DNA from: Bradyrhizobium tropiciagri
GTDB taxonomy: Bacteria; Pseudomonadota; Alphaproteobacteria; Rhizobiales; Xanthobacteraceae
Length of the DNA: 33,184 nucleotides
Assembly: GCF_001189845.1 (NCBI RefSeq)
Contig: NZ_LFLZ01000089.1
Span: 1-33,184, forward strand
Direction: 5' to 3'
Positions 8,193 through 15,214 of the stretch are shown one piece after another. Position 1 is the stretch's first letter; each line of letters begins with the position of its first letter. A model generated the notes under the pieces. The model was not told the DNA's origin. It made no database searches and saw only the letters and a program-made list of their open reading frames with translations. A program made the translations under genes and the position numbers.

Positions 8193-9406
8193 TCAATCCG
8201 TCATCGCCATCGCGCGCAGTGCCTGGCGCTCGCGGGCCGAGAGCTTTTCGGTCTCCGACTTGAGCTGGCCGCAGGCGGCGAGGATGTCGCGGCCGCGCGG
8301 CGTGCGCACAGGCGAGGAATAGCCGGCGTTGAAAATGTATTCGGAGAATTTTTCGATCTGCTCCCAGTCCGAGCATTCATAGGCGGTGCCCGGCCACGGA
8401 TTGAATGGGATCAGGTTGATCTTGGCCGGAATGCCCTTGAGCAGCTTGACCAGCAGCTTGGCGTCATCGAGCGAATCGTTGACGCCCTTGAGCATCACAT
8501 ATTCGAAGGTAATGCGCCGCGCATTCGAGGCGCCGGGATAATCGCGGCAGGCCTGCAGCAGCTCCTTGATCGGATATTTGCGATTCAGCGGCACCAGTTC
8601 GTTGCGCAATTCGTCGCGCACCGCATGCAGCGAGATCGCGAGCATCACGCCGATCTCGTCGCCGGTGCGCTGGATGTTCGGCACCACGCCCGAGGTCGAA
8701 AGCGTGATGCGGCGGCGGGAAATGCCGATGCCTTCATTGTCGGCGACGATGAGCAGCGCATCGCGCACCGCGTCGAAATTGTACAGCGGCTCACCCATTC
8801 CCATCATCACGATGTTGGTGACGCGGCGCGTGCCGTCCTCGCGGTCGGCCCAGTCATTGAGCCGGTCACGCGCCACCATCACCTGGCCGACGATCTCGCC
8901 GGCGGTGAGGTTGCGCACCAGCGCTGCGTGCCGGTGTGGCAGAATGCGCAGTTCAGCGTGCAGCCGACCTGCGAGGAAACGCACAGCGTGCCGCGATCGG
9001 TCTCCGGGATGTAGACGCACTCGACCTCGTGCGGCCGCTCGACCTTGTCGCCGCTCGGCAGCCGCAGCAGCCATTTGCGCGTGCCGTCATTGGAGATCTG
9101 TTCGGCGACCACCTTGGGACGGTCGACGGTAAAATACTTCTCGAGCTCGGCGCGCATGTCCTTCGAGACGTTGGTCATCTCGGCGAAGCTCTTGGCACCG
9201 CGGAAATACATCCAGTTCCAAAGCTGCTGGGTGCGCATCTTGCGCTGGCCGGCCTGCACGCCGATTTCGCCCAGGCGATCTGATATCTCCGCGCGCGACA
9301 GCCCGATCAGCGACGGCTTGGCCGGCGGCACATAGGTCTCGAGCGGAACCTTTTCGACCAGCGCGCTGGCGCCGGACACGGCTTTGGGGGTTACGGTGTC
9401 GGTCAT
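8193..9406 (-). pseudogene. rlmN: Dual-specificity RNA methyltransferase RlmN, split by a one-base frameshift
   Basis: Radical SAM enzyme that methylates C2 of adenosine in 23S rRNA (A2503) and some tRNAs. The N-terminal part (9406 down to about 8922) ends TLCVSSQVGCTLNCAFCHTG, holding the accessory Cys and the CxxxCxxC cluster motif. The C-terminal part (about 8920 to 8193) has the family's GMGEPLYN, SLHAVRDELRN and GRDILAACGQL (second catalytic Cys) in another frame. At 8920-8921 one G (plus strand) is missing. Adding it gives [20 protein letters not shown] and a normal 404-residue protein. All functional residues are otherwise intact, so this is either a very recent mutation or a sequence error. 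The start at 9406 begins MTDTVTPKAV. Confidence 0.9.
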
Positions 9407-9419
9407 GAAACCTCAAATA

Positions 9420-9445
9420 GGCCTTCCAGCCGGTGCTGGAAAGCC
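9420..9445 (-). terminator. Hairpin between the ialB-like gene and rlmN
   Basis: On the minus strand, GGCTTTCCAGC-ACCG-GCTGGAAGGCC, a near-perfect 11-bp stem 55 bases after the ialB-like stop and 14 bases before the rlmN start. The U-tract is weak. It may end the upstream transcript or lie in the rlmN leader. Confidence 0.4.
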
Positions 9446-9499
9446 ACCAAATACCTCGATTTTGTGTCTCTGAGCGGACTTTGTCGGCCGGATCGCGCT

Positions 9500-10099
9500 C
9501 TAGCGCCGGCAGTCCTGCCCCAAGCGGTCGAGCGCCTGCGCAAGGCCCTTCAGCGAGAAGCTGTCGATGGTCTCGGTACCCTTCGCCGAGACGGCTTTTA
9601 CCGTCAGATCGGCCGATTTGCGCATGGCTTCCACCATCCGCTCCTCCTCGGCCGCATTCTTGATCCAGAGGCCGTCGCCCTGCGTGTACATCGCATAGGT
9701 CCCGCCACCGACCTGAAGCGTCGATTCCGAGCCCGGCTTCACGGTGTAGCCGATCATGATCGAGACTTCGTTGACGACCTTCTCCGCCGGACGGGTCGAG
9801 ATGAAGGCATAGGCCGGGTCGCGCGGCCGGTTCGGCGGGTTGGTCTTCGAAGACGACGGCTTGGCGAGTGCAAAGCACACCTTCTTGCCGTTGGGCGAGG
9901 CGGTGTATGCACCCCAGGTCCCGAATTGGCCGATCAGCGTCGGCTCTGCGCCGCCGGCCGCAGCCGCGGCGGCCGAAGGCGCCGGCTTGGCCGCTTCCTT
10001 GGCCGTCTCCTTCTTGGGCGCAGCCTGCGTCGGTGCGAGGGTGATGGTCCCGCACAGGACACAAGCCGCCAGTGATGTCAGAATCTGCCGCACGGCCAA
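9500..10099 (-). CDS. Invasion-associated locus B (IalB) family protein
   Basis: 199 residues, exported: a signal peptide ends near LAPTQA (about residues 1-26), followed by an Ala/Lys/Pro-rich linker and a single IalB-type domain (FGTWGAYTASPNGKKVCFALAKP ... YAFISTRPAEKVVNEVSIMIGY ... LGQDC) with paired Cys. The name comes from Bartonella; in non-pathogenic Rhizobiales these are periplasmic proteins of unknown function. The start is unusual: a stop codon lies just upstream in frame, leaving TTG at 10099 (GGGGGA five bases upstream) or GTG at 10093. TTG is preferred on spacing. Confidence 0.85.
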   Translation of the reverse strand: MAVRQILTSLAACVLCGTITLAPTQAAPKKETAKEAAKPAPSAAAAAAGGAEPTLIGQFGTWGAYTASPNGKKVCFALAKPSSSKTNPPNRPRDPAYAFISTRPAEKVVNEVSIMIGYTVKPGSESTLQVGGGTYAMYTQGDGLWIKNAAEEERMVEAMRKSADLTVKAVSAKGTETIDSFSLKGLAQALDRLGQDCRR

Positions 10100-10274
10100 C
10101 TGGTTCCCCCATCATTGTGACTGCAAGATGGCCCGGCGATTCCCCCTCTGCCGGCTCGGATGGATAACCGGGAAACGCTTTTTTGGGAAGGCAGTTAGGC
10201 CCGGATGCGGGTCAGCCAAAAGCCGCACGCGCGTTGTCGTACCTCGGTACTTGATGTCGCTGATCAGCCCTTGA
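10100..10274. other. Intergenic region upstream of the ialB-like gene
   Basis: 175 bp between two minus-strand genes. It contains a short palindrome GTACC-TC-GGTAC near 10239-10250 and TGATCA-rich sequence around the SDR stop codon. No convincing promoter boxes, terminator or small gene seen. Confidence 0.4.
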
Positions 10275-11114
10275 TCATCCTTTGGCACGCGCCGCGCGCT
10301 GGCTCTCCCATTGCGCATCGGTCCATTGCAGCAGGTCCTCGGCACCGGAACCGCGCAAGTGCGAGCCGCCGTCCTGCACCACCATCTCGCCATTGATGTA
10401 GCCGGCCTGATCCGAGATCAGGAAGGTCGCGAGATCAGCGAGTTCCGAATGCTCGCCGGCGCGGCCGAGCGGATTGCGATGCGACCAGGTCTCGCCGCGC
10501 CCTTCGGGACGCAACTGTCCGGTGGCACCTGGCGTCGGGAACGCGCCGGGCGCGATCGCCACGGTGCGAATGCCCTTCGGGCCCCACTCGACAGCAAGGC
10601 TCTTGGTCATCGCCAGCACCGCGGTCTTGGCCATCGACGACGGCACCGTGAAGGCGCGGCCGGTGATGGTCGAGGTCGACAGGATCGAGAGCACCACGCC
10701 CTTGTGCTTGGTTTCGATCCAGCGGCGGCCGGCGGCGAGCGTGCAGTACATCGTGCCATGCAGCGTCGGCGCAAGGATCGCGTCCGCGGCACGGAATGAC
10801 AAATGTTCGCTCTGCGCAATAAAGGTTGCGGCAGCATTGTTGACCAGCACGTCGATCGGCGCGTCCTGCCACACCTGGTCCATCATCGCCTCGACCGCAG
10901 CGCCGTCGCGGATATCGCAGCGCGCGGTGGAGACCTTGGCGCCAGACTCGCTGCGGAATTTTGCGGCGGTTTCCTCCAGCAGCCCCTCGCGCCGTCCGCA
11001 AATGATCAGTTCGGCGCCGAGTTCGGCAAAGCGGGCGCCCATCGCCGCACCGAGGCCGGAGCCACCGCCGGTGATCAGGATGCGCTTTTTCGCTAGCAGG
11101 CCTTTTTCAAACAT
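10275..11114 (-). CDS. SDR oxidoreductase, 2,4-dienoyl-CoA reductase-like
   Basis: 279-residue Rossmann-fold short-chain dehydrogenase. NAD(P)-binding TGGGSGLG is near residue 15, then CGRR, then NNAA. Around the active site, FTVPSSMAK followed by SLAVEWGPKGIRTVAIAPG and GYINGEMVVQDGG closely follow the pattern of 2,4-dienoyl-CoA reductases (VPSxSAK) rather than the usual YxxxK: the Lys is present but the Tyr is not. Probable role is reduction of an enoyl or dienoyl-CoA in fatty-acid breakdown; this is inference. The start at 11114 (MFEKGLL) has GGAGGGA upstream. Divergent from the quinone-reductase-like gene across 105 bp, which suggests shared control. Confidence 0.85.
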   Translation of the reverse strand: MFEKGLLAKKRILITGGGSGLGAAMGARFAELGAELIICGRREGLLEETAAKFRSESGAKVSTARCDIRDGAAVEAMMDQVWQDAPIDVLVNNAAATFIAQSEHLSFRAADAILAPTLHGTMYCTLAAGRRWIETKHKGVVLSILSTSTITGRAFTVPSSMAKTAVLAMTKSLAVEWGPKGIRTVAIAPGAFPTPGATGQLRPEGRGETWSHRNPLGRAGEHSELADLATFLISDQAGYINGEMVVQDGGSHLRGSGAEDLLQWTDAQWESQRAARAKG

Positions 11115-11219
11115 AGTTTGATCCCTCCGCTTTGTATTGTCGCTCCGCCGCAAATCCGGCATGAAGCTTGTAGTCCAAGATCTTGCAGCTCTTTCTGCGT
11201 CCGAAACTCAGGTGTGTCC

Positions 11220-12200
11220 ATGAAAGCCATCCTCTGCTCGCAATACTGTCAACCCGACGATCTCGTGCTGGCAGACGTGCCCGATCCGGTGGCGGGTCCC
11301 GGCGAAGCCGTGATCGCGATCAAGGCGGCGGCGCTGAATTTCTTCGACATCCTGATGATCCAGGGCAAGTACCAGATCAAGCCGCCGTTCCCGTTCTCGC
11401 CCGCTGCGGAAGTCGCCGGCGTGATCGAAAGCGTCGGCGCCGGTGTCGCCGATCTGAAAGTCGGTGATCGCGTCGTGGCTTCATGCGGTCACAACGGCGC
11501 GCGCGACAAGATCGCGCTGCCGGCGAATACGATCGTGAAGATTCCCGACAATCTCGATTACGATCGCGCCGCCGGGATCATCATCATCTACGGCACCGCG
11601 CTGCATGCGCTGGAAGATCGTGCGAGCCCGAAGCCGGCCGAAACGCTCGCCGTGTTGGGCGCCGCCGGCGGCACCGGCCTTGCTGCGTGCGAACTCGGCA
11701 AGCTGATGGGCCTGAAAGTCATCGCCTGCGCATCGTCGGACGAGAAGCTCGCCTTCGCCAAGCAGCACGGCGCCGAGCTGACGCTGAACTACGCCAAGGA
11801 AGATCTCAAAGAAGGCCTGCGCAAGCTGACGGACGGCAAGGGCGCCGACATCGTGTTCGATCCGGTCGGCGGCGCCTATGCCGAGGCCGCGTTGCGCTCG
11901 ACCGCATGGGAAGGCCGCTTCCTGGTGATCGGCTTTGCCGCCGGCGACATTCCGAAGATCCCGCTCAACCTCGCGCTGCTGAAGGGCTGCGATATCCGCG
12001 GCGTGTTCTGGGGCGCGTGGGCGCGGCAGAATCCGGAGAAGAATCGCAAGAACCTCGAGAAGCTCGTGCAGTGGACCGCGGAGGGCAAGATCTCCTCGCA
12101 TGTCGACCGCACCTTCCCGCTGTCGCAGACCGCGGAAGCCCTGAAGGTGCTCGCCGGCCGCAAGGCGATGGGCAAGGTGATCCTGCATCCGGGAAGCTGA
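11220..12200 (+). CDS. Zinc-free MDR-family NADPH:quinone/enoyl reductase
   Basis: 326 residues of the medium-chain dehydrogenase/reductase superfamily. The N-terminal catalytic domain starts MKAILCSQY and has the AALNFFDILMIQGKYQIKP segment typical of quinone oxidoreductases; the zinc-binding Cys set of alcohol dehydrogenases is absent. The NADPH-binding region is VLGAAGGTGLAACELGKLMG (about residues 147-166). The C-terminal FPLSQTAEALKVLAGRKAMGKVIL is standard. Likely reduces quinones or activated enones. The ATG at 11220 begins the conserved N-terminus. Transcribed away from the dienoyl-CoA-reductase-like gene; both could serve fatty-acid or aromatic acyl-CoA metabolism (inference). Confidence 0.88.
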   Translation: MKAILCSQYCQPDDLVLADVPDPVAGPGEAVIAIKAAALNFFDILMIQGKYQIKPPFPFSPAAEVAGVIESVGAGVADLKVGDRVVASCGHNGARDKIALPANTIVKIPDNLDYDRAAGIIIIYGTALHALEDRASPKPAETLAVLGAAGGTGLAACELGKLMGLKVIACASSDEKLAFAKQHGAELTLNYAKEDLKEGLRKLTDGKGADIVFDPVGGAYAEAALRSTAWEGRFLVIGFAAGDIPKIPLNLALLKGCDIRGVFWGAWARQNPEKNRKNLEKLVQWTAEGKISSHVDRTFPLSQTAEALKVLAGRKAMGKVILHPGS

Positions 12201-12233
12201 GGACAACGCTGAACCGCGCGCGGCTCACTACCA

Positions 12234-12363
12234 CCGTCACCCCCGCGCAAAGGCTTCGCCTTTGTCGCTGGAGGAGCGCGTAGCGCGTCTCGAAGGGTCG
12301 ACGGCCCCGGACCGGGCCGTGCATCCTTCGAGGCTCGCAAGCGCTCGCAATTCAGGATGACGG
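12234..12363. repeat. Palindromic intergenic repeat, family A, copy 2
   Basis: About 130 bp between convergent genes. It shares CCGTCAC...GGAGGAGCGCG...CTCGAAGGGTCGACGGCC...GCATCCTTCGAGGCTCGCAA...GGATGACGG with the copy at 4991-5096, and carries an extra hairpin AAAGGC-TTC-GCCTTT (12249-12263). Its right end overlaps the last codons and stop of the DUF1232 gene. Confidence 0.8.
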
Positions 12364-12744
12364 ATTGAGAGACGATCCATCCACCCCGCGCTTCAGCGCG
12401 GCGCGCGCGGCTTCGCGATGGTCCGGTGTGATATGGCTTGCCACCATGCGGATCGCGGTTGCGAGCACCGCGGCATCGTCGGTGAAGCCGAGCACCGGCA
12501 GCATGTCCGGAATGAAATCGAACGGCAGGATGAAGTAGGCGATCGCGCCGAGCAGCGCCGCCTGCACATGGCGCGGCGTCTGCCGGTCGAAGGCGCAGTA
12601 ATAGGCGGCCAGCAGGTCCTCCGCGAAAGGCAGGCGCGCCACCACTTTCTTGAACTTGATCCAGAAACGGCGGCGCACGCTTTCGGGGTCCTGCGCCAGC
12701 CGGTCGGCAGGCCCAAATCCCACACCGTAGTCGGTCGAAGGCAT
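12352..12744 (-). CDS. DUF1232 (YkvA-like) membrane-associated protein
   Basis: 130 residues with the DUF1232 core LGAIAYFILPFDFIPDMLPVLGFTDDAAVLATAIRM (about residues 65-100), a short re-entrant or membrane-associated hydrophobic hairpin. Function of the family is not known. The ATG at 12744 has GAGGAA upstream. The stop codon and final residues (NPSS) are encoded by repeat family A, so the original C-terminus may have been longer or different. Confidence 0.85.
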   Translation of the reverse strand: MPSTDYGVGFGPADRLAQDPESVRRRFWIKFKKVVARLPFAEDLLAAYYCAFDRQTPRHVQAALLGAIAYFILPFDFIPDMLPVLGFTDDAAVLATAIRMVASHITPDHREAARAALKRGVDGSSLNPSS

Positions 12745-12837
12745 CGCTGGGTTCCTCGGCGCCGCGCGACGTTTCCGCGGCGAACGATGCGAATCTGGGG
12801 ATGTCGGCCAACCGGCGCAAGGTTGCGCGCAACGGGG

Positions 12838-13143
12838 TCAGTTGACCCCGAGCTGCCTTGCGATCGCGTTCATGGCCTTGGCGAGCTCGATATCGCGCTT
12901 GGTCACCCCGCCGACGTCGTGGGTCGCCAGCACGACCTCGACCGTCTTGTAGACGTTCTTCCAATCCGGGTGATGATCGTTCTTCTCGGCGACCAAAGCG
13001 GCGCGCGCCATGAAGCCGAAAGCCTCGTTGAAGTCCTTGAACACGAAGGTCTTTGCGATCGCCTCGCGACCGGCCAGCTCCGACCAGCCGGCCAGTTCCC
13101 AAAGCGCGGCCTTCCTTGCTTCCGCTGACAGCTTTTCGACCAT
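12838..13143 (-). CDS. phhB: 4a-hydroxytetrahydrobiopterin dehydratase (pterin-4a-carbinolamine dehydratase)
   Basis: 101 residues. Dehydrates 4a-hydroxytetrahydropterin so that the cofactor of aromatic amino acid hydroxylases can be recycled. The diagnostic motif EKNDHHPDWKNVYKTVEVVLATHDVGGVT is complete, with both active-site His. The start at 13143 (MVEKLSAEAR) is chosen because GGGAGGG lies ideally upstream; a longer in-frame ORF starts at 13203 without such a site. No phenylalanine hydroxylase gene lies in the window, so the partner is elsewhere, or the protein has a pterin role in molybdopterin metabolism. Confidence 0.92.
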   Translation of the reverse strand: MVEKLSAEARKAALWELAGWSELAGREAIAKTFVFKDFNEAFGFMARAALVAEKNDHHPDWKNVYKTVEVVLATHDVGGVTKRDIELAKAMNAIARQLGVN

Positions 13144-13367
13144 GGTAACCCTCCCGTTTGCCGCCGACCTTAACCTAACAACCGGCCGCCGGGTGGGATC
13201 CACGCCGAAAATAAGGCCGAAATCGCGTCCTATCGCCGCTGGTAACCATGACGGAGATGTAACATCTGTCCGTTCAGTAATTTGCTACAAACAGAGGATG
13301 TATCCACGTTGGTAGTTTGCGAAATTGAGCCCAGACGGTTGTTTGCGAGATCGATGATCCAAGGCCG
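13144..13367. other. Divergent intergenic region with small palindromes
   Basis: 224 bp between the pterin dehydratase (minus) and the TAXI gene (plus). It holds AGATGT-A-ACATCT at 13255-13267, GGATGTATCC at 13296-13305, and two direct copies of GTTTGCGA[A/G]AT around 13315 and 13341. These could be operator sites; no clear -35/-10 pair was found. Confidence 0.4.
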
Positions 13368-14771
13368 ATGACAGACGGCTCCGCCAGCATATCGCCCAAG
13401 CCATTGCGCTCCGCCAAGCGCCGGCTGATGTTCGTTTTGATTGCGGGCGCGCTCGCCATCGTCGGCGCGCTGATCGCCGGCTACTATTTCGCGGTGCGTC
13501 CGGTGACGCTCAAGATCGCGGTCGGCCCTGCGAACAGCGATGACCTCAAGGTCGTGCAGGCGCTGGCGCAGGCCTTCAACAACCAGCAGCACACCCAGGT
13601 CAAACTCCGACCAGTGCAGACCGACGGCGCCACCGCCAGCGCGCAGACCCTGGCCGACGGCAAGGCCGATCTCGCCATCATCCGCGGCGACCTCGAGGTG
13701 CCGAAGAATGCGCAGGCGGTCGCGACCTTGCGCAAGAACGTGGTGGTGATGTGGGTTCCGCCCGCAACGGGCAAAGTTCGCAAGTCCGCCAAGATCACCA
13801 AGATCGCGCAGCTTGCCGGCCGCAAGATCGGCGTCGTCGGCCGCACCCCGGCCAATGTCAATCTGCTGAAGCTGATCCTGACGCAATACGGCGTCGACCC
13901 GATGAAGGTCGAGATCGTGCAATTCCCGGCCAATGAGGCGCCGGACGCCATCAAGAACCTGAAGGCCGACGCCTATCTTGCCGTCGGTCCGGCCAACAGC
14001 AAGCTCACGATCGATGCGATCACGGCCTCGACCAAGGACGGCGGCGAGCCGACCTTCCTGGCGATCGACGCGTCCGAAGCGATCGCGCAAAACCATCCGG
14101 CCTATGAGGCGGCGGAAATCCCGGCCGGCTCGCTCGGCTCGGCCGACCGGCCCGACGACGAGGTCAAGACAATCAGCTTCTCGCACCACATTGTCGCACG
14201 AAAAGGCCTCTCGGACTCGACGGTCGCAGCCTTCACCCGGCAATTGTTCGCGATCCGGCAATCGCTCAAGAACGACTTCCCGCTCGCCGCCAAGATCGAG
14301 ACGCCCGACACCGACAAGGACGCCACCATCCCGGTGCATCCCGGTGCGGCCGCCTTCGTCGACGGCGAGGAAAAGACCTTCCTCGACCGCTACAGCGATT
14401 ACATCTGGTGGAGTCTGATGGCGTTCTCGGCGATGGGCTCGGCCGGTGCGTGGTTCGCCGGCTATCTCAAGCAGGACGAGCGCAACACCAACACCTCGCA
14501 GCGCGAACGCCTGCTGGAGATGCTGAAGGCGGCGCGGCAGAGCGATTCGACCGATGAGCTCGACCAGTTGCAGGCGGAGGCCGACGACATCTTGCGCCAC
14601 ACGCTGGACTGCTTCGAGCATGGCGCGATCGAGGAAGGCACGCTGACCGCGTTCAACATCGCGCTCGAGCAGTTCCACAACGCCGTCGCCGACCGCAAGG
14701 CCCTGCTGCTGAGCATGCCGCAGAACTTGCAGCGCACCGCAAGCCAGTTCAGGGCTGCGGGCACGGCGTAG
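13368..14771 (+). CDS. TAXI-family TRAP-type solute-binding protein, membrane anchored
   Basis: 467 residues. An N-terminal membrane anchor (FVLIAGALAIVGALIAGYYF, residues 21-40) is followed by a periplasmic binding domain of the TAXI type: VTLKIAVGPANSDDLKVVQALAQAF, LADGKADLAIIRGD, and LAGRKIGVVGRTPANVNLLKLIL. A second transmembrane segment (SLMAFSAMGSAGAWFAGYL, near residue 350) and a cytoplasmic helical, coiled-coil-like tail of about 100 residues follow. Typical TAXI proteins are free or lipid-anchored receptors for a TRAP permease; no DctQ/DctM genes are nearby. The second membrane segment plus tail suggests signalling of ligand binding into the cell rather than transport (inference). 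The start ATG gives a short charged head before the anchor. Confidence 0.8.
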   Translation: MTDGSASISPKPLRSAKRRLMFVLIAGALAIVGALIAGYYFAVRPVTLKIAVGPANSDDLKVVQALAQAFNNQQHTQVKLRPVQTDGATASAQTLADGKADLAIIRGDLEVPKNAQAVATLRKNVVVMWVPPATGKVRKSAKITKIAQLAGRKIGVVGRTPANVNLLKLILTQYGVDPMKVEIVQFPANEAPDAIKNLKADAYLAVGPANSKLTIDAITASTKDGGEPTFLAIDASEAIAQNHPAYEAAEIPAGSLGSADRPDDEVKTISFSHHIVARKGLSDSTVAAFTRQLFAIRQSLKNDFPLAAKIETPDTDKDATIPVHPGAAAFVDGEEKTFLDRYSDYIWWSLMAFSAMGSAGAWFAGYLKQDERNTNTSQRERLLEMLKAARQSDSTDELDQLQAEADDILRHTLDCFEHGAIEEGTLTAFNIALEQFHNAVADRKALLLSMPQNLQRTASQFRAAGTA

Positions 14772-14888
14772 CTGCGGCTCTTCTTCTCTATCCGCAGGCT
14801 CCCTTCGCCTCTCCCGCTTGCGAATGACTGCCTTCGCTTCTCATCCGCTTGTCCGCCGAAGACTTGTGAGGGAGTCACCGGCGGCAGG

Positions 14889-15055
14889 GTTCCCTCCCCC
14901 CTTGCGAGGGGGGGGGTAGGGAGAGGGGTGTCAGACGACGTGCTCTCTCCGTATGCGGTTCGACGTCAAGCGGCAGTGCTGCGAAGGCACCATTCTCCCT
15001 GTGCATCTCGCCCGGGGCCCACTCCCCACCTCCCCCGCAAGGGGGGAGGGAGCCT
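14889..15055. repeat. Palindromic intergenic repeat, family C, copy 2
   Basis: GTTCCCTCCCCCCTTGCGAG at one end and CCCGCAAGGGGGGAGGGAGC at the other form long inverted arms over about 167 bp. The spacer has no ORF of note. The rest of 14772-15133 holds nothing recognisable. Confidence 0.7.
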
Positions 15056-15133
15056 GACGTGCGTGCTCGCCTTACGAACGAAGCCCGAATCAGCTGCGAA
15101 CTTCACGCACGCTGATGATCCGCCGTCCCGCCC

Positions 15134-15151
15134 CTGTAATCTCTCCGTCAT
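15134..15151 (+). promoter_or_regulatory. Candidate PHO box upstream of phoD
   Basis: CTGTAAT-CTCT-CCGTCAT matches the PhoB consensus CTGTCAT-N4-CTGTCAT at 6 of 7 bases in each half, with the correct 4-base spacer. It lies 63 bases before the phoD start, where an activator site replacing a -35 box would be expected. The adjacent gene is an alkaline phosphatase, which fits phosphate-starvation control. Confidence 0.6.
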
Positions 15152-15214
15152 GGAATTTTCCTACGTCTTGGCGCGCCCGCGGCGCATTGTCGCTGTGACC
15201 TTAAGGAGGCCCCC

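Noticed and set aside
9087..10115. 342-residue minus frame spanning the ialB-like gene and the rlmN start
   Set aside because: It starts with a good ribosome site but has no family pattern and runs out of frame through two recognised genes.
13230..14678. 482-residue minus-strand frame across the TAXI gene
   Set aside because: Rich in Arg, Gly, Asp and His as expected from antisense high-GC coding; no domain pattern; the plus strand is convincing.
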